DNA of 56,218 bases from an uncultured Bacteroidales bacterium (GTDB lineage Bacteria; Bacteroidota; Bacteroidia; Bacteroidales; UBA932), in contig ONOH01000013.1 in assembly GCA_900319405.1 (NCBI GenBank), positions 1 to 56,218 of the forward strand, given 5' to 3'. A program made the translations under genes and the position numbers. Of the stretch, positions 24,035 through 33,610 are shown one piece after another. Every line of letters starts with the position of its first letter. The first letter of the stretch is position 1. The notes under the pieces are model-generated. The model saw only the letters and a list, made by a program, of their open reading frames with translations, did not search any database and had not been told where the DNA came from.

Positions 24035-24056
24035 ATTATGCTTAACTTTGCATAAT
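24035..24056 (+). promoter_or_regulatory. Promoter -7 box inside a 7-bp inverted repeat at the start codon
   Basis: ATTATGC and GCATAAT form inverted arms around TTAACTTT, directly before the ATG at 24057. The -7 box TAACTTTG overlaps the centre (about 24043-24050). Transcription would start at or very near the AUG, so the mRNA may be leaderless. The symmetric arms could bind a dimeric regulator. No -33 element is evident. Confidence 0.45.
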
Positions 24057-26177
24057 ATGGGTAAACGAACTACCATCGCGGCCGTAACGGCCCTGGCGCT
24101 TCTTCTGGCGGGGATTGTCCTGGCCGTCGTCCGGTTGTACAAGAGCGGTACGGAAGAGCCTTCGGCTGCCGCCGTCGCCCCTGCCGGCTGGTCGGTGCTC
24201 AAGGCTATTCCCTCCGATGCCAATGCCGTGCTGGTTTTTGACGGATCGGCTAAGGCTGCCCGCATCCTGGCCGATTCCACCGGCTTCGTCAAGGGCGTCG
24301 TTTCCCAGGGAAACTCATCCCTGATGGCTTTTTTGTCGGCCCAGGGGCGTCAGCGTATGGCGGTTTCCCTGCATAACAGCGGGTCCCTGGTTCCCCTGGT
24401 GGCCATCCAAACCGAGATGCCCGATTCTGCGGCCCTGGTATTGGCTTCCCGCGCCGGTCTCAAAACCCGCCACCACGGCGGTTTCCTGTTGGCCTGCCGC
24501 TCGGAAACCTTTCTGAACGCCGCCGTCCGTCACCTGGAGGAGGAATCCTCGATTCTGGGTACGCGTCGCCTGAATGAGCTGGTACGCAATGTATCCGGTC
24601 ACGCTGTCCTGTTCCTTCCCCATTCCCAGGCCGGGAAGCTGGTCCAGGTCTATGCCGGAACATCCTGGAGGCCCAAGGCCTCCTTTGTGAAGGAACTTAC
24701 CGACTGGAGTGCCTGGAGCCTGCAGGAACTGGACAAGGAGCGTCTTATATTGAAAGGTATCGCCCTTCCGGGGGATGAAGCCGACAGTTACTTCTACGCC
24801 TTTTCCGGAACCCCGGCAGAGCGCCCGGAATTTCCGGAAGTCCTGCCGTATTATACGGCCACGGCCATTTCGATTCCCGTGGGGGATGCGGAGTCTTTCC
24901 TTCGCTCCCGCCGCACTTTTGAGGACGGAAACGGCCGCCTGCCCGCCTATGACAAGTTCCTCAAGACCAAGGGAGGGCGTCCACAGACTCCCGAAGAGTG
25001 GTTCCGCTCCCTGCAGCCCAAAGAACTGGTGCGCGTTTCCTTCCGTGGAGATGACGGCGTGCTCCGGGAGGCTGTCCTGATCCGCTCGGTCAAGGACCTA
25101 AAACTGGCTCCGGAGACTTCCAATCCCTATCGGGGATGCCTCGGCAGTCTTTTCGGCAACTATTTTGCCGTGACGGATACGGTGTGTGCATCGATAAACT
25201 CCCGCTGGAGCGTTTTTGCGGATACGCCCACCCTCCGCTGTTTCCAGGACAAATCGTTCCTGGAATACAGTCTCAAGGACCGGCTCTCGGACGCGTCGGT
25301 CAGCCTTCCGGAGGGTTTTGTGGCCTATTCCTCCTTCTCCGATGCCCCGGAACGAGTGTCCGAACTCTTCTCCGAAAACCTGGCTACGCCCCTCGAGAAC
25401 TTCGTACGGGGCGCCGGTTTCGCCCCGGCCATGGCTTCGCTGGACCTTTCCGGGGATCGCCCGTCCCTGCGCCTCAGCGTGGAAACCCGCGTTCTCAAGG
25501 GTACCAAGGTTCAGGTCCTGGAGCGGGACTCCACCGTGGTGGTTCCTACCGGTCTTTTCTCGGTGATAAATTACACTAACGGAAAAACCAACTATCTGTA
25601 CCAGAACGCCCACAAGTCCATCTGCCTCAATGACGAGAACGGCAAGGGTGTCTGGGGCATTCCCTTCAAGGAAAATCTCTGCGGCCGCGTGCAGAATATA
25701 GATTACTACAACAACAAAAAGATACAGTTCCTTTTCTGCGCTTCCGATAAACTTTGGCTGCTGGACCGCCTGGGGCATTGGGTGAACGGTTTTCCGGTCA
25801 CTCTTCCCAAGCCCGTGCTGTTGGGACCGGACGCCTATGACTTTACGGGAGCGGGAGGATACACCGTCATGGTTCTCCATACGGACAATACCCTGGAAAG
25901 ATACAATCTTCACGGGCAGAAAGCTGAAGGCTGGAAGGGGATCCATGCTCCGGAGACGGTGAAGAACCTGCCGGAACTCATTGAAACCCGTGGAAAACGC
26001 TTCTGGGTGGTCCGCACATCGGTCCGCACGCTCATCTATCCTTTCGAAGGGGGAGAGCCCCTCACCCGGGAGGAAGGCGGAAAGATGATCAAGCCCGATG
26101 CAGAGATAAACATTATTTCCAAGGGCATTTCGGCCGAGTGTTATGACGGCCGCACCCGAGACTTTAAATTGAATTAA
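24057..26177 (+). CDS. Membrane-anchored protein of unknown function with C-terminal propeller-like region
   Basis: The protein has 706 residues from ATG 24057; a TTG at 24048 is also in frame. Residues 4-27 form one membrane helix (TIAAVTALALLLAGIVLAVVRL), with the remainder presumably periplasmic. The middle part, beginning WSVLKAIPSDANAVLVFDGSA, resembles DUF3352-type proteins that open with a similar P-x-D-A-xx-V/L phrase. The last 200 residues contain repeated short beta segments (SICLNDENGKGVWGIPFKENL, DKLWLLDRLGHWVNGFP, NTLERYNLHGQKAEGW) as in PQQ/quinoprotein-type propellers. No catalytic motif is visible. It starts a four-gene set with an acyl-CoA synthetase, deaminase and protease (gaps 17, 3 and 3 nt). 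Confidence 0.7.
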   Translation: MGKRTTIAAVTALALLLAGIVLAVVRLYKSGTEEPSAAAVAPAGWSVLKAIPSDANAVLVFDGSAKAARILADSTGFVKGVVSQGNSSLMAFLSAQGRQRMAVSLHNSGSLVPLVAIQTEMPDSAALVLASRAGLKTRHHGGFLLACRSETFLNAAVRHLEEESSILGTRRLNELVRNVSGHAVLFLPHSQAGKLVQVYAGTSWRPKASFVKELTDWSAWSLQELDKERLILKGIALPGDEADSYFYAFSGTPAERPEFPEVLPYYTATAISIPVGDAESFLRSRRTFEDGNGRLPAYDKFLKTKGGRPQTPEEWFRSLQPKELVRVSFRGDDGVLREAVLIRSVKDLKLAPETSNPYRGCLGSLFGNYFAVTDTVCASINSRWSVFADTPTLRCFQDKSFLEYSLKDRLSDASVSLPEGFVAYSSFSDAPERVSELFSENLATPLENFVRGAGFAPAMASLDLSGDRPSLRLSVETRVLKGTKVQVLERDSTVVVPTGLFSVINYTNGKTNYLYQNAHKSICLNDENGKGVWGIPFKENLCGRVQNIDYYNNKKIQFLFCASDKLWLLDRLGHWVNGFPVTLPKPVLLGPDAYDFTGAGGYTVMVLHTDNTLERYNLHGQKAEGWKGIHAPETVKNLPELIETRGKRFWVVRTSVRTLIYPFEGGEPLTREEGGKMIKPDAEINIISKGISAECYDGRTRDFKLN

Positions 26178-26194
26178 AACCAAGCCGAAAGAAT

Positions 26195-27853
26195 ATGGAA
26201 TTTCACTCTTTCAACAAGATACTTCAGGACAGCTTCGTACAGAACTGGGACCGGCCTGCGCTCACCAACTACCAGGGAATGACCCTGGCCTACAGGGACG
26301 TGGCCCGGCGCATCGCCAAGCTGCACATCGCCTTTGAACTTTGCGGTCTCCGGAAAGGGGACAAGGTGGCCATCTGTTCGCGCAACCAAGCCAACTGGGG
26401 CGTGAGTTTTATGGCCGCCCTCACCTATGGCGCCGTGGCGGTTCCCATCCTGCACGAATTCAAGCCGGGAAACATCCATTACCTGGTGAACCATTCCGAG
26501 GCCCGGGTCCTCTTTGTGGACGAGGTCATCTGGGAAGGCCTGTCGCACGATGAAATGCCGGACCTTTCCGTGGTGGTGCAGATCAATACCTTCAAGTTCC
26601 TCTATGCCGACAACCAGGAGCGCGCCTGGGTAAGGGAACATCTGAACGAGGAGTTCGGAAAGCGATATCCCAACAACTTCGAGCCACAGGACCTCGATTA
26701 CTATGAAGACACGGCCGAGGAACTGGCCGTCATCAACTACACCTCCGGCACTTCCGGTTTCTCCAAGGGTGTTATGATTCCGTATCGTGCCCTGTTCTCC
26801 AACGTGGAATTTGCCGCCAAGGATGCCTGCCCTATGCTCAAGGCGGGGATGAGTGTGGTTTCCATGCTGCCCACAGCCCATATGTACGGGATGATGTTCG
26901 AATTCCTTTTCGAGATGACCATCGGCATGCATGTCCATTTCCTGAGCCGGGTTCCCAGCCCCAAGATCATTATGCAGGCCCTTGGGGATGTTCACCCCGA
27001 CATTATCATCGCCGTCCCCCTGGTCATCGAAAAGGTGTACAAGACCAAGCTGAAACCCCTGATGGACAAGAACCGCCTCAAGTACCTGATGCGCATCCCC
27101 GTGCTGGACAAGGCCATCGAGAAGAAGTTCTGCACGGAACTCACCAGTGCATTCGGCGGAAAGTTCGAGGAGGTCATCCTGGGAGGCGCCGCTTTCAATC
27201 CGGAGGTGGAGAAGTTCTTCCACAAAATCGGCTTCCATTATACGGTAGGTTACGGAATGACGGAATGCGCCCCCATCATCTGCTATGCCCATTGGGACAA
27301 GGTGAAGGTGGGCTCTGCCGGCCGTGCCGCCCTCAATATGCAAATCCGCATAGACTCCCCGGATCCGCAGAGCATCCCCGGAGAAGTGCAGGTGAAGGGT
27401 CCCAATGTGTGTCTGGGCTATTACAAGAACCCGGAAGCCACCGGAGAGGCTTTCACCGAAGACGGCTGGTTCCGCACCGGTGACATGGGCGTGGTGGACC
27501 AGGACGGATACCTGTTCCTTCGCGGCCGTTCCAAGTGTATGGTCCTGGGCCCTTCCGGCCAGAACATCTATCCAGAAGAGCTGGAGGCCACCATCAACAA
27601 CTTTACCTATGTGGTGGATTCCCTGGTGGTGGAGGACGACGGCGGACTGACGGCCCTCATCTATCCGGACTGGCACCAGGGAGAACTGGACGGAATGACC
27701 CGGACCGAGTTCAAAAGGCACATTATGGACCTCCTTCCCGCCATCAACCAGGAACTGCCCAATTATGCGCAGATCAAGAAAATAGAGCTGATGCCGGAAG
27801 ATTTTGAGCGCACGCCCAAGCGCAGCATCAAGCGTTACCTTTATCAAAGATAA
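26195..27853 (+). CDS. AMP-dependent acyl-CoA synthetase (long-chain fatty acid-CoA ligase type)
   Basis: The protein has 552 residues, normal for the ANL superfamily. The P-loop-like motif YTSGTSGFSKGVMI is near residue 182, GYGMTECAP near 350 is motif A5, GWFRTGDMGVVDQDGYLFLRGRSK spans motifs A7-A8, and a C-terminal lysine lies in FERTPKRSIKRYLY. It activates a carboxylate, most likely a fatty acid, to the acyl-adenylate and then to the CoA thioester. It is cytoplasmic with no signal. Substrate chain length cannot be determined. It is the second gene of the 24057-29842 set. Confidence 0.92.
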   Translation: MEFHSFNKILQDSFVQNWDRPALTNYQGMTLAYRDVARRIAKLHIAFELCGLRKGDKVAICSRNQANWGVSFMAALTYGAVAVPILHEFKPGNIHYLVNHSEARVLFVDEVIWEGLSHDEMPDLSVVVQINTFKFLYADNQERAWVREHLNEEFGKRYPNNFEPQDLDYYEDTAEELAVINYTSGTSGFSKGVMIPYRALFSNVEFAAKDACPMLKAGMSVVSMLPTAHMYGMMFEFLFEMTIGMHVHFLSRVPSPKIIMQALGDVHPDIIIAVPLVIEKVYKTKLKPLMDKNRLKYLMRIPVLDKAIEKKFCTELTSAFGGKFEEVILGGAAFNPEVEKFFHKIGFHYTVGYGMTECAPIICYAHWDKVKVGSAGRAALNMQIRIDSPDPQSIPGEVQVKGPNVCLGYYKNPEATGEAFTEDGWFRTGDMGVVDQDGYLFLRGRSKCMVLGPSGQNIYPEELEATINNFTYVVDSLVVEDDGGLTALIYPDWHQGELDGMTRTEFKRHIMDLLPAINQELPNYAQIKKIELMPEDFERTPKRSIKRYLYQR

Positions 27854-27856
27854 GCC

Positions 27857-28264
27857 ATGCCCCATAAATTCGATCACGCCTATCTGGAGATGGCCGAGGT
27901 CTGGTCCCGGAACTCCTACTGCAAGCGCAGAAAGGTAGGAGCCCTTCTGGTGAAGGACCGTACCATCATTTCCGACGGTTACAACGGCACCCCTTCCGGC
28001 TTCGAGAATATCTGCGAGGACGAAAACGGCGCCACCAAACCCTATGTGCTCCATGCCGAGGCCAACGCCATCACCAAGGTGGCCAAAAGCGGCAACAGCT
28101 CGGAGGGCGCAACGCTCTTCGTAACGGCCTCTCCCTGTGCCGAGTGTGCCAAACTTATCATCCAGGCGGGCATACGGCGTGTGGTGTACCGGGATGCCTA
28201 CCGCCTGACGGACGGAATCGACCTGCTCAAAAGGGCGGGGATAGAGATAGAACAGGCCCAGTAG
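27857..28264 (+). CDS. dCMP deaminase (ComEB-like cytidine/deoxycytidylate deaminase family)
   Basis: The protein has 135 residues. The zinc site is complete: His66 and catalytic Glu68 in LHAEANAI, and Cys94 and Cys97 in SPCAECAKL. VGALLVKDRTIISDGYNGTPSGFENICED is the substrate-binding N-terminal part characteristic of deoxycytidylate deaminases rather than free-base enzymes. It would convert dCMP to dUMP for thymidylate synthesis. The gene starts 3 nt after the acyl-CoA synthetase stop and ends 3 nt before the protease start, indicating co-transcription without an obvious functional link. Confidence 0.92.
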   Translation: MPHKFDHAYLEMAEVWSRNSYCKRRKVGALLVKDRTIISDGYNGTPSGFENICEDENGATKPYVLHAEANAITKVAKSGNSSEGATLFVTASPCAECAKLIIQAGIRRVVYRDAYRLTDGIDLLKRAGIEIEQAQ

Positions 28265-28267
28265 CCC

Positions 28268-29842
28268 ATGAACAGAACGTTTGCACAATTCCTTCAAGTG
28301 ATCCTGGGCATCGTCATCGGTGTTCTGGTCACGCTGGTGGCCGTCCGCTACCGGGACAGCCGTCATATCAACCGCCTCAGCCGCACCGACTGGGCCAAAC
28401 TCAATCTTATCCTGGGTATCGTGGAAAAGAACTACGTGGACACCCTGGACAAGGAGGGCATGTCGGAAGCCGCCATTTCTGCGGCCCTCGCCAAACTGGA
28501 TCCTCACTCGGTCTATCTGCCGCCCGTTCAGCTATCCGCTTCGGAAGAGGAACTGGCTGGTAATTTCGAGGGCATCGGCATTCAGTTCAATGTCCCCAAC
28601 GATACGGCCATCGTGCTGGAAGTGATTCCCGGCGGCCCTTCGGAGAAGGCGGGCCTGTTGGCGGGAGACCGACTCCTGAAGGTGGACGACAAAACCATAG
28701 CTGGGGTTAAATTTCCCCAGGACAGTATGGTCCGGCGGATGAAGGGGCCTTCCGGCACCAAGGTGACGGTGACGGTGGGTCGTGGAAAGGAAGAGATTCC
28801 CTTCGAGATTACGCGTGGAAAAATTCCCGTCCACAGCGTGGACGCCTCCTTCATCGTCCGAGACAGCGTGGGATACCTGAGACTGGCCAAATTCTCCCGC
28901 ACCACCTTCAAGGAGTGTCACGAGGCCACGCTCAAGCTGATGGAGCAGGGGATGACGCACCTTCTGCTGGACCTGCGGGACAACACCGGAGGCTATATGG
29001 ACCAGGCCCTGCTGCTGGCCAACGACTTCCTTTCTCCCGGGGACACCATCGTTTATATGGAGGGCCGCCACCGTGCCCGCGAGGTATATCGGGCCGATGG
29101 AAGGGGCAAGTTCCAGACGATGGGCCTTACGGTGCTTATCAGCGAGAATTCGGCGTCGGCCAGTGAAATTTTTGCCGGAGCCATCCAGGACAATGACCGC
29201 GGCACGGTACTGGGCCGGCGTTCCTTCGGGAAGGGTCTGGTGCAGGAGCCCTTCTTCTTTACGGACGATTCGGGAATCCGCCTCACGGTGGCCCGTTATT
29301 ACACGCCTAGCGGAAGATGCATCCAGAAACCCTATGACAATTATGGCCGGGACTTGTACAACCGCTATGCGGACGGGGAAATCTTCAGTGCCGACAGCGT
29401 CCGCCTGGACACCACGGATGTACATCGCACGCGCAGCGGCCGCATCGTTTATGGCGGCGGCGGCATCATGCCGGACGTGTACGTCCCGATGGATACCACC
29501 CGCGCCAGCAACTTCTACATCGCCTGCAACCGAAAGGCTACGCAGATGCGTTATGCTTCCTACATCTTTGACAGGCATGCGGCCCGACTTTCGGCCATCG
29601 ACAATTACCGGGAGATGGATGCTTTCCTCTCTTCTCTGAATCTGAAGCTGGATTTCCTTGACTTCGCCCGAAAGAGGGATGGCATTTCCTGTCCCGAGGC
29701 CGAGTGGGACAGCACGAAGGATTACCTTCTTCCCCAGCTTCGCGCCCTCATCTCGCGTTATTCCAGGCTGGGAGAAAATGCTTTCTACAAGTATTACCTG
29801 CCGGTGGACGATGCCGTAGAAAGGGCACTGGAATCCCTGTAA
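28268..29842 (+). CDS. S41 C-terminal processing peptidase (CtpA/Prc type)
   Basis: The protein has 524 residues. An N-terminal signal anchor (FAQFLQVILGIVIGVLVTLVAV) places it in the periplasm. A PDZ domain is at about residues 85-180 (GIGIQFNVPNDTAIVLEVIPGGPSEKAGLLAGDRL). The peptidase domain carries LLLDLRDNTGGYMDQA, catalytic serine in the SENSASASE segment (best fit Ser297) and lysine Lys322 in FGKGLVQEP; their 25-residue spacing equals that of Prc. It cleaves C-terminal ends of exported proteins. It is the last gene of its set, followed by the hairpin at 29853. Confidence 0.93.
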   Translation: MNRTFAQFLQVILGIVIGVLVTLVAVRYRDSRHINRLSRTDWAKLNLILGIVEKNYVDTLDKEGMSEAAISAALAKLDPHSVYLPPVQLSASEEELAGNFEGIGIQFNVPNDTAIVLEVIPGGPSEKAGLLAGDRLLKVDDKTIAGVKFPQDSMVRRMKGPSGTKVTVTVGRGKEEIPFEITRGKIPVHSVDASFIVRDSVGYLRLAKFSRTTFKECHEATLKLMEQGMTHLLLDLRDNTGGYMDQALLLANDFLSPGDTIVYMEGRHRAREVYRADGRGKFQTMGLTVLISENSASASEIFAGAIQDNDRGTVLGRRSFGKGLVQEPFFFTDDSGIRLTVARYYTPSGRCIQKPYDNYGRDLYNRYADGEIFSADSVRLDTTDVHRTRSGRIVYGGGGIMPDVYVPMDTTRASNFYIACNRKATQMRYASYIFDRHAARLSAIDNYREMDAFLSSLNLKLDFLDFARKRDGISCPEAEWDSTKDYLLPQLRALISRYSRLGENAFYKYYLPVDDAVERALESL

Positions 29843-29852
29843 GGACGATAAA

Positions 29853-29881
29853 AAAAGGGCAACCATTGTGGCTGCCCTTTT
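29853..29881. terminator. Rho-independent terminator between convergent S41 protease and lptB
   Basis: AAAAGGGCA (29853-29861) pairs with TGCCCTTTT (29873-29881). An inner CCA/TGG stem closes a TTG loop. Terminal A and T tracts make it usable from both strands. A second inverted repeat, CTAAACC (29898-29904) with GGTTTAG (29920-29926), lies nearer the lptB end. Confidence 0.8.
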
Positions 29882-29952
29882 CTTTTCCTATTATTAACTA
29901 AACCAACAAATAACTAACCGGTTTAGCATAATGCAATAGCTGTGCCAAACTG

Positions 29953-30750
29953 CTAAACTTCGTGTTCTACTTCGGCCCGGGCGCGCTCGACGGACTTGGA
30001 ACGCTTGAGGACAAAACCCGATCCCAGGTACTTGGTGCGGACATCTTCATCGGCTGCCAGTTCTTCCGGTGTGCCGGCCTGGAGGATGACGCCTTCGTAA
30101 AGCAGATAGGCCCGGTCGGTGATGGCCAGGGTTTCGCCCACGTTGTGGTCGGTGATGATAACGCCGATGTTGCGGTATTTGAGTTTGGCGATGATGTACT
30201 GGATGTCTTCCACGGCGATGGGGTCCACGCCGGCGAAGGGCTCGTCCAGGAGGATGAACTTGGGATCAACGGCCAGGGCGCGGGCAATCTCGCAGCGGCG
30301 CCGTTCACCGCCGGAAAGCTGGATTCCCAGGGACTTGCGTACCTTGGAAAGGTTGAACTCGTCAATAAGACGCTCCATCCGGGCGATGCGCTCCTCCTTG
30401 GTCATCTCCCGGGTGCTGGCCGACATCTCCATCACGGAAAGGATGTTGTCCTCCACGGACATCTTGCGGAAGACGGAGGCCTCCTGCGGCAGGTACCCCA
30501 GCCCCTGTTGGGCGCGCTTGTACATCGGAAGGGAAGTGATTTCCACCGTGTTGCCTTCGTCGTCGTCCAGGAAAATGCGGCCGCCGTTGGGTTTGATCTG
30601 CCCTGTGATCATATAAAAGCTGGTGGTCTTCCCGGCGCCGTTGGGCCCCAGGAAGCCCACGATCTCTCCCTGTTGCACTTCCATCGAAACGCCCTTCACC
30701 ACCGTGCGGACGCCGTATTTTTTGACTAATTTCTCGGCTCGTAATTTCAT
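29953..30750 (-). CDS. lptB: LPS export ABC transporter ATP-binding protein LptB
   Basis: The protein has 265 residues. The ATG at 30750 begins [20 protein letters not shown], the usual LptB start; an upstream in-frame ATG at 30807 would lie inside dnaX and is less likely. Walker [15 protein letters not shown] is near residue 38, Q-loop and [13 protein letters not shown] follow, the ABC signature is [15 protein letters not shown], Walker [14 protein letters not shown], and switch His in [10 protein letters not shown]. It powers lipopolysaccharide extraction from the inner membrane with LptF/G/C, which are not in this window. The C-terminal extension [13 protein letters not shown] is slightly longer than usual. 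It is 13 nt downstream of dnaX. Confidence 0.94.
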   Translation of the reverse strand: MKLRAEKLVKKYGVRTVVKGVSMEVQQGEIVGFLGPNGAGKTTSFYMITGQIKPNGGRIFLDDDEGNTVEITSLPMYKRAQQGLGYLPQEASVFRKMSVEDNILSVMEMSASTREMTKEERIARMERLIDEFNLSKVRKSLGIQLSGGERRRCEIARALAVDPKFILLDEPFAGVDPIAVEDIQYIIAKLKYRNIGVIITDHNVGETLAITDRAYLLYEGVILQAGTPEELAADEDVRTKYLGSGFVLKRSKSVERARAEVEHEV

Positions 30751-30763
30751 TCGAATGGTCTCC

Positions 30764-32485
30764 TTATTTGGTGTCCAGCCCCAGATCGGCCACGAAAGCG
30801 CGGACATCGGGGTTCTTTTCCATCAGGTCCTTGGCCTTTTCTTCGGGCATGTAGGGGACTTTCTCCCCCGACTCTTCCACCGGGGTCACTTTCACCATGA
30901 TGTTGATCCGCGGGCAGGAGAGCATCTGGCGGATTTTGTTCTCCAGCTCCCGAAGGAGTTTCTCTTCCACCCACTGTTTCTGGGACTCGTTGAGTACAAA
31001 GAAATGCACTGTTTTTACGCCTTCTTCTTCTTGGATATCAATTTTCCCGTTGGCGATCATGCTGGCCAGCCGGGGACGGTTTCCGTATTCCTTGGCCAGT
31101 TCCTTCCATTGAATGCGTATCTTTTCATCTTCCGGGGGCATGGTGCCCTGAACCTTATCGTCTGCTGCGGGTGCTTCCTCCTCTTTCTTTCCCTCCATAA
31201 TGGCGCTCATCGAGAGGGAAGAACCTTTGAGAGGACGCCGGTTCCGGCGTTCGCCTTCCGGAGCGACCGGAGCGGCTGTCGGAGCCAATGGGGCCGGGGC
31301 AGCGGCGCTTTGGACCGGGGTCGATGGATCCGGGGCATTTTCCTTTGCAGGCCGGGGCGGTGCGGAGGGAGGAGCAGCCTCGGCGGCCGGTTTCTGCATC
31401 AGATAACTCAGCTTCATAAGCGTGAACTCGATGTGCAGGCGCGGATTTACGGCGGCTTTGTAGCCTGTTTCACAGGAAGTGGTGATACCCAGGGCGTCGT
31501 AGAGGAACTGGTGGGTGCAGCGGGAGGCCTGCTCGGTGTAGCGCTGCTTGAGCGATTCAGGGAGTTCCAGCAGGGGTTCCAGTCCGCCGGTCTTGGCTAC
31601 CACCAGGTTTCTGAGATGGCTGGAGAGGGAGGCTACGAAATGCAGGGCGTTGAATCCTTTAGAAAGAATCTCGTCCAGGGTGAGGAAAGCATCCGGGTAA
31701 TTGCCGCCAAGGAAATCATCCACCATCCGGAAACTGTACTCGTAATCCAGCACGTTGAGGTTTCGGATGACATCCTCGTACCGGACGTCCGTTCCGCAAA
31801 AGGCCACCGTCTGGTCGAAGATGGTAAGGGCGTCCCGCATGGCACCGTCGGCCTTGGAGGCAATGACATGCAGGGATTCATCGTCGATGGTGATTCCTTC
31901 CCGGCCGGCGATGCTGCGGAGGTTCCGTACCATATCCGGAATGCCGATCCGGTTGAAGTCGTAGGTCTGGCAGCGGCTCAGGATGGTGGGCAGGATCTTG
32001 TGCTTTTCCGTGGTGGCCAGGATGAAGATGGCGTGAGAGGGGGGTTCTTCCAGGGTTTTGAGGAAGGCGTTGAAGGCCGCCTGGGACAGCATATGCACCT
32101 CGTCGATGATGTACACGCTGTACTTGCCCACCTGCGGCGGCACCTGTACCTGTTCCATAAGCGTCTTGATGTCCTCCACGGAGTTGTTGGAGGCGGCGTC
32201 CAGCTCGTGGATGCAGTAAGATCGGCCTTCCCGGAAGCTGACGCAGGACTCACACTGCCCGCAGGGCTCCATATCGGCTCCGGGGTTCATACAGTTGATC
32301 ATCTTGGCAAAGATGCGCGCCGTGGTGGTTTTGCCCACGCCGCGGGGGCCGCAGAACAGGTATGCGTGGGCCAGCTGCCCCCTCCGGATAGAGTTGGACA
32401 GGGTTCTGGCAATGGTGTCCTGACCGATCAGGGTCTCAAAGGAATCCGGCCTGTATTTCCGGGCCGACACAATATAGTCGCTCAT
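30764..32485 (-). CDS. dnaX: DNA polymerase III subunit gamma/tau
   Basis: The protein has 573 residues. Walker [10 protein letters not shown] is at residues 46-54, the four-cysteine zinc module spans [17 protein letters not shown] after residue 64, Walker B plus [22 protein letters not shown] follow, and the arginine finger is in TILSRCQT. A proline/alanine-rich linker (about residues 365-415) separates the clamp-loader part from a tau-like C-terminal domain that would bind the polymerase or helicase. I saw no slippery A-rich frameshift signal at the linker for making gamma. It is transcribed ahead of lptB from a promoter immediately before its start. Confidence 0.95.
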   Translation of the reverse strand: MSDYIVSARKYRPDSFETLIGQDTIARTLSNSIRRGQLAHAYLFCGPRGVGKTTTARIFAKMINCMNPGADMEPCGQCESCVSFREGRSYCIHELDAASNNSVEDIKTLMEQVQVPPQVGKYSVYIIDEVHMLSQAAFNAFLKTLEEPPSHAIFILATTEKHKILPTILSRCQTYDFNRIGIPDMVRNLRSIAGREGITIDDESLHVIASKADGAMRDALTIFDQTVAFCGTDVRYEDVIRNLNVLDYEYSFRMVDDFLGGNYPDAFLTLDEILSKGFNALHFVASLSSHLRNLVVAKTGGLEPLLELPESLKQRYTEQASRCTHQFLYDALGITTSCETGYKAAVNPRLHIEFTLMKLSYLMQKPAAEAAPPSAPPRPAKENAPDPSTPVQSAAAPAPLAPTAAPVAPEGERRNRRPLKGSSLSMSAIMEGKKEEEAPAADDKVQGTMPPEDEKIRIQWKELAKEYGNRPRLASMIANGKIDIQEEEGVKTVHFFVLNESQKQWVEEKLLRELENKIRQMLSCPRINIMVKVTPVEESGEKVPYMPEEKAKDLMEKNPDVRAFVADLGLDTK

Positions 32486-32491
32486 AGACTA

Positions 32492-32499
32492 CAAAGATA
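32492..32499 (-). promoter_or_regulatory. -7 box of the dnaX promoter, nearly leaderless
   Basis: The minus strand reads TATCTTTG, a perfect -7 box, ending only 6 nt before the dnaX ATG. Transcription would begin within a few bases of the AUG. The -33 position holds CTTT, a partial match. Confidence 0.5.
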
Positions 32500-32530
32500 G
32501 TAATTTTTCCGCACCGATAAAGACCGTTCT

Positions 32531-32580
32531 TGCAAAAGGTCTGCTTTTAACCCGCACATCTTTTGCACCCATTCTGCCTC
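32531..32580 (-). repeat. REP-like palindrome, copy A
   Basis: TGCAAAAGGT (32531-32540) and ATCTTTTGCA (32558-32567) are near-perfect inverted arms with 17 nt between them. Its reverse complement matches 37274-37322 in 47 of 49 positions, in inverted orientation. It lies about 45 nt upstream of the dnaX start and 118 nt upstream of the transposase-like gene. The bases 32581-32698 show no intact gene. Confidence 0.8.
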
Positions 32581-32698
32581 TAATTCCTTATTTTTGACAT
32601 TGCGGTTCAGGATGCCCGTGAGTTCGTCGTGACTCTCTTTAGTCGCGGCATTGATTGTCTTTTAGTTATGAGGCGCATCGTTTACCGTATTTTACCCG

Positions 32699-33451
32699 AT
32701 GGACAGAACAGTCTTGTCCAACCACTGTCATGTGGCCGTTTTGGCGAAAAGTCAGCAGAATGCAGACTCTTATGCAAAGGAAATCAAAAGAATGTACTCG
32801 ATGCATTTCCAGAAGAAGTACAAGGTTAAGGGCATTCTGCGCCGAATCGAAATCAAAGCCATCAGCCTGGATACGGACCAGCATGTCAGAAACACACTGG
32901 CCTATATCCCTAAAAACGCAATGGATAACGGCTCATCCGTCTATGAGTACCCCTGGACAGGTTTCCGGGCCATGTTCTCCGGCATCTCCGACCCGGAGGA
33001 TACAAGGCCGGTTTCTCAACTCAGTTTTCGCGAAAAAGTCACCATCATGCATACAGGGGACAAACTGACGGGGGTAGATTGGCTGCTTGATTCGCAAGAC
33101 CACCTTCTTCCTTCCAGTTTTTGTGACAAAGAGTACTTGGAACAGGCTTTCAATCATGATGCGGCATTTTTTCTGCGATTGGTAGGAGGTGTGAATTCTG
33201 CCCAGATGAAGCATGAGTTGGAAGAAAAGCCCTATCAGATGCAAAGTGATTCCGAGTACTATAAAACAGTGAATGAACTCTGCAAAAAATGGTTCATGAC
33301 AGAGATTCCGGACCTTTCAGAAGCACAGAAAATAAGGATTCTCCCTTATTTATTCCGGACGACCAAGACTACGGAGAGGCAGTTGGCGCGGATTGTCGGC
33401 ATGACTCCCATGCGGATATCAGAGGTCCTGCAGAGAAAAGAATTTTGCTGA
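32699..33451 (+). pseudogene. REP-associated tyrosine transposase (Y1/HUH, RAYT-like), N-terminally truncated
   Basis: The 250-codon open frame begins MDRTVLSNHCHVAVL, putting the HUH motif (His9-Cys-His11) at the very start, whereas in complete Y1 transposases about 50-60 residues precede it. An in-frame TGA at 32669-32671 closes the upstream frame; other frames remain open for short stretches, suggesting frameshifts. Downstream, AYIPKNAMDNGSSVYEYPWTGF matches the family YIHxNP...YPWSSY region. The C-terminal part ends in a helix-turn-helix-like segment (TTERQLARIVGMTPMRISEVLQ), which some RAYT proteins carry to bind REP DNA. Palindromes A, B and C nearby are plausible substrates. It could instead be intact with an unusual start, but the missing N-terminus argues for decay. 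Confidence 0.7.
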
Positions 33452-33475
33452 AAAAGAAGATAATGGTTAAATTTG
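33444..33475 (+). promoter_or_regulatory. Consensus promoter, apparently the displaced native promoter of the DUF362 gene
   Basis: TTTG at 33444-33447, a 20-nt spacer, and TAAATTTG at 33468-33475. It points toward the mobile unit starting at 33493. If the unit and one 9-bp target copy are removed, the box ends 22 nt before the ATG now at 36202. Confidence 0.6.
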
Positions 33476-33559
33476 TCCTTGACAGAACTTATCATTGCTG
33501 TCTACTAAAAATTCATAATAGTTCTTTGAAAATATTGTAAGTTAGAAAGTTGCAAGGTT

Positions 33560-33591
33560 TTTGAGCGCGCAACGATTTGAACTTAACTTTG
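33560..33591 (+). promoter_or_regulatory. Transposase promoter
   Basis: TTTG at 33560-33563, 20 nt, then TAACTTTG at 33584-33591; the ATG is at 33611. The match to the Bacteroidetes consensus is very good. The region 33514-33559 inside the IS left end shows nothing else. Confidence 0.6.
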
Positions 33592-33610
33592 CGGAAGATA
33601 CCCTTCCGAT

